Below are positions 46,757-54,918 of a DNA stretch of 64,000 nt, in pieces. How positions within the stretch are numbered: position 1 is the stretch's first letter; each line of letters opens with the position of its first letter. A model generated the notes under the pieces. That model was not told the origin of the DNA. It was given only the letters and a program-made list of their open reading frames with translations, and did not search any database. Origin of the DNA: Aerococcus sp. Group 1 (lineage in GTDB: Bacteria; Bacillota; Bacilli; Lactobacillales; Aerococcaceae); contig NC_015278.1 in NCBI RefSeq assembly GCF_000193205.1, positions 806,001 through 870,000 on the forward strand. Direction: 5' to 3'. The translations under genes and the position numbers were made by a program.

Positions 46757-47076
46757 TGAATGTATTAACAAATCAAGCCAATCGAATGATGTCAAAATTA
46801 GGCCTTCATAAGCGGGAGGGCTTTACTCTTTTAGAAATGATCGTTGTCCTCTTTATTTTAGGCCTACTGATCTTACTCTTCTTACCTAATATCATGAACC
46901 AAAGAGATAAGGCCCAAGAAACCGGAGACGAGGCCCTGGAGCAGACGGTAAAAACCCAAATGATCCTCTACAAAAATGACCATGACGGCCAAGAGGGGAC
47001 CATTGACCAATTGGTAGACGGAGATTACTTGAGCCGTGAACAGGCTGACCGTTTTAATGCCTTATCAGCTGAATAA
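46753..47076 (+). CDS. comGC: competence type IV pilus major pilin ComGC
   Basis: Major pseudopilin, 107 residues. A short basic leader ends in the prepilin peptidase site REG|FTLLEMIVVLFILG, with Glu5 present and a long hydrophobic helix, followed by a small soluble domain. Processed by a ComC/PilD-type peptidase and polymerised by ComGA/ComGB. ATGA overlap with comGB. Confidence 0.93.
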   Translation: MMNVLTNQANRMMSKLGLHKREGFTLLEMIVVLFILGLLILLFLPNIMNQRDKAQETGDEALEQTVKTQMILYKNDHDGQEGTIDQLVDGDYLSREQADRFNALSAE

Positions 47077-47078
47077 GA

Positions 47079-47531
47079 ATGAAAGTTAAACAAGCCCGGG
47101 CTAAGGCAGGGATGACCCTTTTATCCATGGTTTTAAGCTTATTTATTGTGGGGGTGATCTTTACGGTGACCATGATTCAAAGTCAAAAAGCCAGTCAAAA
47201 TTTAGCGATTGATACCTGCCTCCAGGAAATTTTACAGAGCTATGAAGCTTGTCAGAAGGAGGCCATTATCAAGGGCGAATATTACTATTTATATTTTCTC
47301 TCTGACCAGGTGCGGATTATGCAGGCTAAGGAAGGACAAGATCCCTATATTAAGGATATTATTCTCTTACCCAGAAATACCCGGATCCAGTCTTACCAGA
47401 AGGTCAGCATCCAACCTGGAACCGGCTATATCCAGCCACGAACGGTGACCCTCCGCTATCCTCAAGGGCGTTACCGAATCAAATTTCAATTAGGAGTGGG
47501 CAAGTATGTGGTGGAAAAACGTCAGGACTAA
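47079..47531 (+). CDS. comGD: competence type IV pilus minor pilin ComGD
   Basis: Minor pseudopilin, 150 residues. Prepilin-like N-terminus KAG|MTLLSMVLSLFIVGVIF followed by a soluble domain. The Glu5 normally found after TLL is replaced by Ser. It starts 3 bases after comGC, and the next gene begins within its last 26 bases. Identification rests on position and N-terminal class III signal. Confidence 0.82.
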   Translation: MKVKQARAKAGMTLLSMVLSLFIVGVIFTVTMIQSQKASQNLAIDTCLQEILQSYEACQKEAIIKGEYYYLYFLSDQVRIMQAKEGQDPYIKDIILLPRNTRIQSYQKVSIQPGTGYIQPRTVTLRYPQGRYRIKFQLGVGKYVVEKRQD

Positions 47532-48171
47532 GGACGGTTTTATGCTGGTAGAAGCCCTAGTTTCTTTATTTTTAATTGCTTCCTTTGTGTCTCTCTTTGT
47601 CACTATGATTCCCTTACAGACCAGGCACTTCAGCCGCCAGCAAGCTGCCTTAGATCAACAAGAAGCCCTTTACTGTGAAATCCTAGCTAGTATAGGACAA
47701 GAAAAAACCAGCCAAGTGGACTTTATCCAGGGGACCGCAATTGAAGCAGTCCTGGCCTTAGCCTTATTCTTTATGATCCAATCCCTCTTTGTCCTGGTGG
47801 TCGAAGTGGAAATTAGTCATTACCAAGCAGTCAAGGATATCCAGCAAGATGATTGGGGCGTTTTCTTGATGCAACTTCAAAGGGAAGCCCGCCATAGTCA
47901 ACTCAATTGGGCGACGGGTACCCGCTTAAACTACCAGCTGGCGAGTGGTCAGCAAATCCAGATGGAGTATTACAGTAACCAAGAATCTTCTATGATCCGC
48001 CGCTTGGTCTCTGGTCGCGGCCACCAGCCCTACCTGATGGGGGTAGACTGGGTAAATTTCACCATGGTAAATTCCCACCAAGTTAAGGTAAGTTGCCGTT
48101 TGGCTGACCAAAAGGAATACCAGGCACTGATTTCCTTTAGAGGGGAGGCTGGGGAAACTGAAAGTAATTAA
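47506..48171 (+). CDS. comGE/comGF: ComGE-ComGF region read as one fused frame
   Basis: The 221-residue frame contains two pilin-like units. Residues 10-70 look like ComGE (KDGFMLVEALVSLFLIASF, a prepilin signal with Glu5). From about residue 75 a second hydrophobic segment, IEAVLALALFFMIQSLFVLV, and the following soluble domain look like ComGF. Separate genes are the rule. Adding one A to the A6 run at 47702-47707 would end ComGE at a TGA at 47742-47744, with ComGF starting at the GTG at 47716, a typical overlapping arrangement. So the fusion may be an artefact of a missing base; a real fusion is the alternative. Confidence 0.7.
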   Translation: MWWKNVRTKDGFMLVEALVSLFLIASFVSLFVTMIPLQTRHFSRQQAALDQQEALYCEILASIGQEKTSQVDFIQGTAIEAVLALALFFMIQSLFVLVVEVEISHYQAVKDIQQDDWGVFLMQLQREARHSQLNWATGTRLNYQLASGQQIQMEYYSNQESSMIRRLVSGRGHQPYLMGVDWVNFTMVNSHQVKVSCRLADQKEYQALISFRGEAGETESN

Positions 48172-49117
48172 GAATAAGTCTGGTTCCATTCTCTTTTATT
48201 CTCTGTCTCTTCTCTTTATTCTGAGCTTACTATCGCTGGCTAGTCTCAAGCTCTACCAAGTCAACATCACCAATATGCGGACAGTAGCGGAAGGCTACCT
48301 GGCCCATAGTCTGGCAGAAATGGCCTACCAACATGAATACTTGAAAATTGAAGACCAGGTAGAAAGTGAAATGGAAGCCAAGTATGAAGACCGCCTCGCT
48401 AAAGAAGAGAAAAGGATCGAAAAAGCGATCCAAGATAAGGAGGAAGAGGCCCAGCAAAAAGAGCGCGAGGAACAAGAAGCAAGATTAAAGGAAGACAAGG
48501 AAAAACAGAATCAAGACCAAGAGGTGTATGAACCAATTGCTTCATTAAATAAGGAGTACTTGGCAGCCATAATCGATCAAGGTAAATTGGATATATCTGA
48601 TCCTGACCAAGTCTATCTTATCCACGTTAATACTGATTCGAAATCAGAAGAGTTCTTAGTTAATGGACCTGCTCTAGAAGAGATGCTGGAGAATGAGGAT
48701 AAGGAGACAGAAATCTTACTCGTCAATGTCTATCCAAACTATGACCAGGCCCAAGAAGATCTGGAAGCTAGAGCAGCAGAAGAAGAAATTTCCAGGGAGG
48801 AAGCTGCATTAGAGGAAGATTTAGCTGAAGAAAAAGTTGAGGAGCTTTCTCCTGAAGAAGAAAAAGATCAAGAGAAGGCCAGGCAAAAAAGAATGGTTGA
48901 AGCCAAAGAAAAAGAGCTCAAGCAAGTCAAAGCTGAACTTAAAGACAAGCAGGGAAAGGAGACCAGTCAGAAGGTCAAAGACCAACGAGCCAATTTAAAA
49001 CTCAATAAACGTTTTAACTTTAACCTCGGACAAGTTGACTACTACACTCAAAATGACCAGCAACACTGCCGAGTAAGAATCTATGCTAGTGATAACATCT
49101 ATGATTTAACTTTTTAG
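48158..49117 (+). CDS. comGG: ComGG-like minor pilin with long acidic coiled coil and non-standard start
   Basis: Last gene of the comG operon. The open frame begins with KVIKNKSGSILFYSLSLLFI, a transmembrane segment like that of ComGG, which lacks the usual Glu5. No ATG, GTG or TTG precedes that segment; the best ribosome site AGGGGAGG (48141-48148) points to the CTG at 48158, with ATT at 48167 as another option. An ATG at 48275 would remove the membrane helix. The protein has about 319 residues, against about 120 for typical ComGG, because of Glu/Lys/Gln-rich coiled coil (roughly residues 70-290) before a final FNLGQVDYYTQNDQQHCRVR segment. Confidence 0.65.
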   Translation: MKVIKNKSGSILFYSLSLLFILSLLSLASLKLYQVNITNMRTVAEGYLAHSLAEMAYQHEYLKIEDQVESEMEAKYEDRLAKEEKRIEKAIQDKEEEAQQKEREEQEARLKEDKEKQNQDQEVYEPIASLNKEYLAAIIDQGKLDISDPDQVYLIHVNTDSKSEEFLVNGPALEEMLENEDKETEILLVNVYPNYDQAQEDLEARAAEEEISREEAALEEDLAEEKVEELSPEEEKDQEKARQKRMVEAKEKELKQVKAELKDKQGKETSQKVKDQRANLKLNKRFNFNLGQVDYYTQNDQQHCRVRIYASDNIYDLTF

Positions 49118-49122
49118 TTAAA

Positions 49123-49215
49123 AGTGTGACAGTCACAAAAAACAAAACCGATGGAGTAGACTTTAATTAGAATATTTGTTTTAAAGAAGGTTGTGGTTCA
49201 ATCCACAGCCTTTTT
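49123..49215 (+). repeat. short copy of the foldback repeat at the end of comG
   Basis: AGTGTGACAGTCACAAAA at the left resembles the family's left end, and AATTAGAATATTTGTTTTAAA resembles the linker; the first foldback is largely missing. Confidence 0.5.
49187..49215 (+). terminator. comG operon terminator
   Basis: AAGGTTGTGG (49187-49196) pairs with CCACAGCCTT (49203-49212, one G-U), followed by T's. Confidence 0.8.
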
Positions 49216-49310
49216 GCACTATAAAACTCAACTGATTTTCTACAAAAACTGTTAGGCAAGTTAAGCGAAGAGGCATCAAATAAACTTTATAAAATATTTC
49301 TCCCAACTTG

Positions 49311-49319
49311 TGGTAGAAT
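49311..49319 (+). promoter_or_regulatory. pepP promoter (extended -10)
   Basis: TGGTAGAAT, extended -10 with one mismatch in the hexamer, 49 bases before the start. No clear -35. Confidence 0.4.
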
Positions 49320-49367
49320 GGAGTGTACGATTGACATTACTTACTCAGTAAATAAGGAGGAATTATT

Positions 49368-50447
49368 GTGGAAGAACGTATCAAAAAGCTCCAAGCGAGT
49401 TTGCAAGAAGAAAGTTTGGGCGCTTATTTAGTGACCGATTCTTATAACTTGCGCTACATGACTGGCTTTACTGGGACAAGTGGACTAGCCTTAGTAACGA
49501 CCAAGAATGCTTACTTTATTACCGATTTTCGTTACACCGAGCAGGCTAAGCTCCAGTGCCAAGGCTATGAGGTCATAGAAGCAGGAGGTTCTGCATCACA
49601 TTCTTCCCCCTTGCGTTTGATCCAAGAACTGCTCCAAGAAAATGGTGTCAACCAATTAGGCTATGAAGAACAACATGTGACAGTAGCCCAATTCGACGAC
49701 TTTGAGAATGTTTTAGAAGTCCAATTGGTACCTGCTTCCGGAATGATTGAAGTCCTCCGGCAAATCAAAGACGCTGACGAGATTAACAAAATCAAAAAGG
49801 CTTGTGAAATCACCGATAAGGCCTTTGAATATATCTTGGGCTACATTAAACCGGGGATCAGTGAAATTGATATTGCCAATACCCTAGACTTTAAGATGCG
49901 GGAATTTGGGGCCAGTGGGATTTCCTTTGACACCATCGTCGCTTCAGGTAAACGTTCAGCCATGCCTCATGGGGTAGCAACAGACAAATTAATCGCCAAT
50001 CACGAGCTAATTACCATTGACTTTGGTTGCTATTACCAAGGTTATTGTTCCGACATGACTCGGACCGTGGCTGTGGGACAAGTGGATTCCACTTTAGAGA
50101 AGATCTACCAAATTGTTTACGATGCTAACCGTATGGCCCAAGAAGCCCTGAAACCCGGTATGACCGGCCAAGAATTGGACGCTATTGCTAGAGACTATAT
50201 TGAAAGTCAAGGTTATGGTAAGAACTTTGGGCACTCTCTCGGTCACAGCATTGGTCTTGAAGTCCACGAAGCGCCCATGGCTGGACCTAACAGCAAAAAC
50301 ATCCTAAAGGCTGACCAATTTATTACCGATGAACCTGGGATCTACTTGGAAAACTTAGGCGGGGTCCGGATTGAAGACGACTTACTTATTCATGAAGACG
50401 GCAATGAGTACATCACTAAATCCCCCCGGGAATTGATTGTTTTGTAA
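49368..50447 (+). CDS. pepP: Xaa-Pro aminopeptidase (M24 family)
   Basis: Cytosolic dinuclear metallopeptidase removing N-terminal residues before proline, 359 residues. The N-terminal creatinase-like domain (YLVTDSYNLRYMTGFTGTSG) is followed by the pita-bread domain with metal ligands in TIDFGCYYQGYCSDMTRTVA (two Asp), GHSLGHSIGLEVHE (His), TDEPGIYLE (Glu) and GGVRIEDDLL (Glu). GTG start after AAGGAGG. It lies upstream of efp, an order conserved in Bacilli. Confidence 0.94.
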   Translation: MEERIKKLQASLQEESLGAYLVTDSYNLRYMTGFTGTSGLALVTTKNAYFITDFRYTEQAKLQCQGYEVIEAGGSASHSSPLRLIQELLQENGVNQLGYEEQHVTVAQFDDFENVLEVQLVPASGMIEVLRQIKDADEINKIKKACEITDKAFEYILGYIKPGISEIDIANTLDFKMREFGASGISFDTIVASGKRSAMPHGVATDKLIANHELITIDFGCYYQGYCSDMTRTVAVGQVDSTLEKIYQIVYDANRMAQEALKPGMTGQELDAIARDYIESQGYGKNFGHSLGHSIGLEVHEAPMAGPNSKNILKADQFITDEPGIYLENLGGVRIEDDLLIHEDGNEYITKSPRELIVL

Positions 50448-50481
50448 AATATCAAGCAAGTTAGGAAAATGAACCAGTCTA

Positions 50482-50490
50482 TGCTATAAT
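50482..50490 (+). promoter_or_regulatory. efp promoter (extended -10)
   Basis: TGCTATAAT, identical to the trxA and racE extended -10 elements, 33 bases before the efp start. Confidence 0.6.
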
Positions 50491-50522
50491 AGATATGATT
50501 TCAAGAAAAAAGGAGATAAAGA

Positions 50523-51080
50523 ATGATAACAACAAATGACTTTAAAAATGGCTTAACGATCCAAGACGGTGGTAACTTATATCGGATTATTGAATTCCAA
50601 CACGTGAAACCAGGTAAGGGGTCTGCCTTTGTCCGTTCTAAATTAAGAAACCTGCGTTCAGGTGCCGTGACTGATAAGACCTGGCGTGCGGGTGAAAAAG
50701 TGGAAACCGCCCACATCGATTCTCAAGAAATGCAATACCTCTATGCAGCAGGGGATTCTCATGTTTTCATGGATACTACAACCTTTGAACAAATTGAAAT
50801 TCCAACCGAAAAAATCGAAAACGAATTAAAATATTTATTAGAAAATATGATCGTTTCCGTCGTTTCCTTTGAAGGTGAAGTCATTGGTCTGGAAGTACCA
50901 AACACCGTGGAACTTGAAGTAGCCGAAACTGAACCATCTATTAAAGGAAATACCGCATCAGGCGGTAGCAAACCTGCTACTATGGAAACCGGCTTAGTTG
51001 TTAACGTGCCATTCTTTGTTAACAAAGGGGATAAACTAGTCATTAACACCAACGACGGCGAATACATCTCCCGGGCTTAG
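50523..51080 (+). CDS. efp: elongation factor P
   Basis: Relieves ribosome stalling at polyproline by binding near the E site. 185 residues in three beta-barrel domains: KOW-like domain I with the loop [12 protein letters not shown] (Lys32-Pro-Gly-Lys, tip residue Lys as in typical KPGKG loops), domain II and the C-terminal OB domain with [24 protein letters not shown] precedes the ATG. Own promoter. Confidence 0.97.
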   Translation: MITTNDFKNGLTIQDGGNLYRIIEFQHVKPGKGSAFVRSKLRNLRSGAVTDKTWRAGEKVETAHIDSQEMQYLYAAGDSHVFMDTTTFEQIEIPTEKIENELKYLLENMIVSVVSFEGEVIGLEVPNTVELEVAETEPSIKGNTASGGSKPATMETGLVVNVPFFVNKGDKLVINTNDGEYISRA

Positions 51081-51254
51081 ATCTAAGTAAAAATTATTTT
51101 TATCATCATATATCGTTGATGATTATTTGACGAAATATTTTTTGTTAAATATTTTTAAGCAGAACGAATGCTTGCCAACACTATTTGTTTAGGAAAAATA
51201 ATAAATCCTTTTGTCTATCTCATTAAGAATTATGTCATGAAGAGAGGCGATAAT

Positions 51255-51626
51255 ATGACAACACCAACAGCAAACGATGCTCTTCCCCATGAAGTGGATG
51301 CTAAGGGAAGTATCAATATAGCTCCAGAAGTGATTGAAACCATAGCCCGCATTGCTTGTGAGCATATCGAAGGCGCGCTACCCATCAGTGAATACCAAGG
51401 CTCGTTCCAAGCCTTCTTTTCCAAAGCCAATAGTGTCCGACTCTATAATGACGAGTCAGGCCAAGTGGTCGTTGAAATGGCGGTAGTGAGTGAATATGGT
51501 CGCGATATTCCTAAAACCATGCTGGCCTTACAAAAGCATGTTAAGGAAAGCATTTATGAAATGACAGATATTCTGGTAGACCAGGTTAATGTTGTGGTTT
51601 GCGATCTCGCCATTTGGGAACAGTAG
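51255..51626 (+). CDS. Asp23/Gls24 family envelope stress response protein
   Basis: 123 residues with the Asp23 family pattern GSINIAPEVIETIARIACEH, VEMAVVSEYGRDIPKTMLAL and ILVDQVNVVVCDLAI. Homologues (YqhY type) in this genomic position lie upstream of nusB and are tied to fatty-acid and envelope homeostasis. The start at 51255 follows GAGAGGCG; earlier in-frame ATGs at 51168 and 51237 lack sites and lie outside the conserved domain. It is 13 bases upstream of nusB. Confidence 0.9.
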   Translation: MTTPTANDALPHEVDAKGSINIAPEVIETIARIACEHIEGALPISEYQGSFQAFFSKANSVRLYNDESGQVVVEMAVVSEYGRDIPKTMLALQKHVKESIYEMTDILVDQVNVVVCDLAIWEQ

Positions 51627-51639
51627 TAAGGTGGCAATA

Positions 51640-52224
51640 ATGAATTTAGGATTATCACAAATACGTGAGTTAGCGGTATTAACCCTTTACCAAGAGGCCA
51701 TGGTACCGGAAAGCACTAAGGAAGAGAGCTTTGCATACTTATTAGCTAATCTTGATGATTTGGAAGATCAATTGAGCTATGAAGAAATTGACCAAGAACA
51801 ATTGGATCAATTGAAGAGTCAAGGTCTGCCTTTGGAGAAGAGCCAGGGACAAATGAAGAGTAATAAACGCTTCAACCAAGCACCTGTCTCAGAAGACGAA
51901 GAGCTCAGCTTACCACCTTATTATCAAGAACTTTTAGATCGGATTGCCTCCCACCAAGAAAGTGTTGACCAAGCCATTGAAGACCACATCCAAGGCAAGT
52001 GGTCGCTCAACCGCTTGGAGGCGATGAACTTGGCTATTTTAAGGGTAGGCGCCTATGAGATTCTTTATGGGGACCATGACCGAGTACCGGGAGTCGTCGC
52101 GGTCGATGAAGCCATTCATCTAGCTCGCCGCTATTCCGATGAAGCTTCCCGCCGCTTTATCAATGGGGTCCTCTCCAGTATCTTAGCTACAGTTGAAGAC
52201 AAGCAGCCAGAAGAAAAGCTCTGA
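51640..52224 (+). CDS. nusB: transcription antitermination factor NusB with central insertion
   Basis: RNA-binding antitermination protein partnering with NusE (S10) on rRNA boxA. The C-terminal half is typical: NRLEAMNLAILRVGAYEIL, VAVDEAIHLARRYSDEASRR and FINGVLSSI. Family members usually have about 130-150 residues; this one has 194 because about 50 acidic and Gln-rich residues (about 41-92) sit between the second and third helices. AAGGTGG precedes the ATG. Follows asp23-like and precedes folD, the standard order. Confidence 0.92.
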   Translation: MNLGLSQIRELAVLTLYQEAMVPESTKEESFAYLLANLDDLEDQLSYEEIDQEQLDQLKSQGLPLEKSQGQMKSNKRFNQAPVSEDEELSLPPYYQELLDRIASHQESVDQAIEDHIQGKWSLNRLEAMNLAILRVGAYEILYGDHDRVPGVVAVDEAIHLARRYSDEASRRFINGVLSSILATVEDKQPEEKL

Positions 52225-52274
52225 TTAAGATCGCCGAGCCTCCCATCAATTCCTTTTCTTAACTAAATATGTGT

Positions 52275-52400
52275 TTTAATAGTTAGCCCTGACCGCCACT
52301 TGGCCAACCATAGCAGGTAGTATTATCTATCAGTCTTGGTTGACTCCCGTGGTTCAGGGCTTTTTTGACCTGTTTTCCTGACTTTTGTTTTAGGCGAAAT
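52275..52400 (-). repeat. copy of the intergenic foldback repeat between nusB and folD
   Basis: Read on the minus strand: GTCAAAAAAGCCCTGAACCA, CTATGG, and AAGTGGCGGTCAGGGCTA, matching successive paired blocks of the copy at 35541-35715 while the centre differs. AGCCCTGA pairs with TCAGGGCT. Confidence 0.7.
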
Positions 52401-52450
52401 TCTTATATACTTAGTGGTAAGAGAATTTGTAAAGTGAATGGAGCGATAAC

Positions 52451-53302
52451 ATGCAAGCATTGCAAGCGAAGACGATTACAGAGCCCCTGAAGGCTGACTT
52501 GAGCCAACGGGTGCAAGCCTTAAAAGCCCAAGGTATTCAGCCACGGATGGTCACTTTCCTAGTGGAGAGTGATGAGGCCAGTGCCGCTTATGCCAAGGTC
52601 AAGGGCCGTCTAGCGGAAAAATTAGGGGTGATTTATGATTTTATCTCCCTAGCAGAAAGAACTACCACCCAGACCCTGGTCCAAGCCATTAAAGAGAAAA
52701 ATGCTGATTCCAATGTCCATGGGATTATGGTGGAAATGCCCCTGCCCAAGCATATCGATGAACAGGCAGTTATCGAAGCCATTGCCCCAGAAAAAGACTT
52801 GGATGGCCTCCATCCCCTCAACCTGGGTTACTTATTAAAAGGAACCCCTAAGATGATTCCGAATACAGCGCTCTCTGCCTTGCGTTTAATTGAAGCTTCT
52901 GGAGTCAAGATTGCGAGTAAGCAAGCCGTGGTTATCGGGCGCAGTAATATCGTTGGTAAGCCCTTATCCCAATTACTTCTCTCTCGCCACGCCACAGTCA
53001 CCGTCTGCCACTCCCACACGCAAGATTTAACAGCCATTACTCAAGCGGCCGATATCCTTTGTGTGGCTATCGGTAAGTCCCACTTTATCCAAGCTGATAT
53101 GGTTAAGGAAGGAGCGGTAGTCATTGACATTGGAACTAATTATGATGAAAACGGGAAAGTTAGTGGGGATGTGGATTTTGAAGCCTTAGAAAGTAAAGAA
53201 GGTTTCTTGACCCCGGTTCCAGGTGGGGTAGGTCCCTTAACGACAACCCTGATCTTTGACCAATTAATCCGCGCCATAGAAATGAGTGTTACTAATGAAT
53301 GA
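52451..53302 (+). CDS. folD: bifunctional methylenetetrahydrofolate dehydrogenase/cyclohydrolase
   Basis: Interconverts methylene-, methenyl- and formyl-tetrahydrofolate for purine and formyl-Met synthesis. 283 residues with SAAYAKVKGRLAEKLGV (active-site Lys region), GIMVEMPLPKHIDE, the Rossmann segment VVIGRSNIVGKPLSQLLL and TPVPGGVGPLTTTLI. Its stop overlaps the xseA start by 8 bases, so the two are coupled. Confidence 0.96.
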   Translation: MQALQAKTITEPLKADLSQRVQALKAQGIQPRMVTFLVESDEASAAYAKVKGRLAEKLGVIYDFISLAERTTTQTLVQAIKEKNADSNVHGIMVEMPLPKHIDEQAVIEAIAPEKDLDGLHPLNLGYLLKGTPKMIPNTALSALRLIEASGVKIASKQAVVIGRSNIVGKPLSQLLLSRHATVTVCHSHTQDLTAITQAADILCVAIGKSHFIQADMVKEGAVVIDIGTNYDENGKVSGDVDFEALESKEGFLTPVPGGVGPLTTTLIFDQLIRAIEMSVTNE

Positions 53303-54680
53303 TGCCCAAGACCAGTATCTCTCGGTCTCGCAATTAACCAAATACATTAAGGCCAAGTTTGACCGCGACCCCTACATGCAAAGTGTTCATTTGGTGGGTG
53401 AGGTGTCAGGCTTCCGTAACCGGGGCAAGAATAAGCACCAGTATTTTGGCCTTAAGGATGACGATGCTTATATTTCAGCCATCATCTTTCGGGGGACTTT
53501 TTCCAAGCACAATTTTGACTTAGAAGATGGGATGAAGGTCCAAGTTATCGGCAGACTAAGCCTCTACGAAAAAACCGGCCGCTATTCCATTATTATTGAC
53601 CATATCCAGCCAGATGGGATCGGTCAATTTTATGTCCGCTTTGAACAATTGAAGCAGAAACTAGGCGAAGAAGGATTATTTACTTTTGAAGCCAAGCCCA
53701 TTCCTAAGTACCCCAAGCGGATTGCCGTAGTGACTTCACCCTCTGGAGCTGTGATCCGGGATATTATTACAACCGCCAGACGCCGCTATCCTGTTGTTCA
53801 AATTGTCCTCTATCCAACTGTGGTCCAAGGCCAAGAAGCGGCCAAGAGTATTGTGAGAAATATCGAGCGCGCGGACTCAAGTGGTGCCTATGACACCATT
53901 ATTGTGGGCCGGGGTGGGGGTTCGATTGAAGACTTGTGGTGTTTTAATGAAGAGGAAGTCGTCCGGGCTATTGCAGCCTGCCAAACCCCAGTGATTTCTT
54001 CCATCGGCCACGAAACCGATACCACCTTATCCGATTACGTCAGTGACCAGCGGGCAGCGACCCCAACGGCAGCAGCTGAACTGGCTACTCCTGTCCTCAA
54101 TGACCTAGTCTTTACCATTAACGACTATAAACAGCGGCTGATCCAAATCCAACTCAACCGCTTGAACTATTTCAAACAACGTTTAGAGCAGGTCAAGTCA
54201 TCCTATTTATTTAAGCAACCGGAAAAAATGTACGACGGTTATCGACTCAAGTTGGCTGACTTGGATAGCCGTTTAAATGACCTGGTATCCAACAAAGTTT
54301 ACCAAGAAGAGCGTCGACTGAGACAGATTCAATCTGAATTACAAGGCTTGAGCCCCAAGGTATTAGTCCTTGAAAACAAGCACAAGTTGGCTAGTCTAGG
54401 CGAGTCTTTACGTCAGGGTCAAGGCCAACTCCTGGAACGCAAACACTACCAATTACAGCAATTGGCAGGCAAGTTAGACCTCTTATCCCCTCTCAAGCGT
54501 TTATCGGGAGGCTACGTTTACTTAAGCAAAAACCAAGTGCCGATAGAATCGGTGGACCAAGTCGCTATTGGTGATAAGGTCCAGCTCAGACTGGCCGATG
54601 GTTACTTAAATAGCCAGATCATTGGGTCTAAGAAAGAAGCCCTGCAGCCATTACAAAATAAGGAGAATGATAATGAATAG
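53295..54680 (+). CDS. xseA: exodeoxyribonuclease VII large subunit
   Basis: Large subunit of the single-strand-specific exonuclease VII, about 461 residues. N-terminal OB fold (LSVSQLTKYIKAKFDRDP, VHLVGEVSGFRNRGKNKHQYF), central nuclease domain with RIAVVTSPSGAVIRDI and GRGGGSIEDLWCFNEE and GHETDTTLSDYVSDQRAATP, then a long coiled coil and a short C-terminal domain. The ATG at 53295 overlaps folD. Confidence 0.96.
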   Translation: MNDAQDQYLSVSQLTKYIKAKFDRDPYMQSVHLVGEVSGFRNRGKNKHQYFGLKDDDAYISAIIFRGTFSKHNFDLEDGMKVQVIGRLSLYEKTGRYSIIIDHIQPDGIGQFYVRFEQLKQKLGEEGLFTFEAKPIPKYPKRIAVVTSPSGAVIRDIITTARRRYPVVQIVLYPTVVQGQEAAKSIVRNIERADSSGAYDTIIVGRGGGSIEDLWCFNEEEVVRAIAACQTPVISSIGHETDTTLSDYVSDQRAATPTAAAELATPVLNDLVFTINDYKQRLIQIQLNRLNYFKQRLEQVKSSYLFKQPEKMYDGYRLKLADLDSRLNDLVSNKVYQEERRLRQIQSELQGLSPKVLVLENKHKLASLGESLRQGQGQLLERKHYQLQQLAGKLDLLSPLKRLSGGYVYLSKNQVPIESVDQVAIGDKVQLRLADGYLNSQIIGSKKEALQPLQNKENDNE

Positions 54681-54918
54681 TAAGATTGAGGAACTAAGCT
54701 TTGAAGAAGCCCTAAAGGAACTCGAAGGGATTGTGGCCCAACTACAAAACGGCGATATTCCCTTGAAAGAATCTATGGACGCCTTCCAAAGAGGGGTCAA
54801 GCTGTCTAACTACTGTAGCCAAAGCTTAGAAAAAGCTGAAAAGACCATGGCTAAACTCATGAATGACCAAGATGAATTAGAAGAATTTGAAGTTGCCAAG
54901 GGAAATGAGGACCAATAA
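54673..54918 (+). CDS. xseB: exodeoxyribonuclease VII small subunit
   Basis: 81-residue coiled-coil subunit. Pattern SFEEALKELEGIVAQLQNGD and MDAFQRGVKLSNYCSQSLEKAE is diagnostic. The start at 54673 follows AAGGAG and overlaps the xseA stop by 8 bases; its stop overlaps the ispA start by one base, giving a tightly coupled xseA-xseB-ispA set. Confidence 0.95.
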   Translation: MNSKIEELSFEEALKELEGIVAQLQNGDIPLKESMDAFQRGVKLSNYCSQSLEKAEKTMAKLMNDQDELEEFEVAKGNEDQ

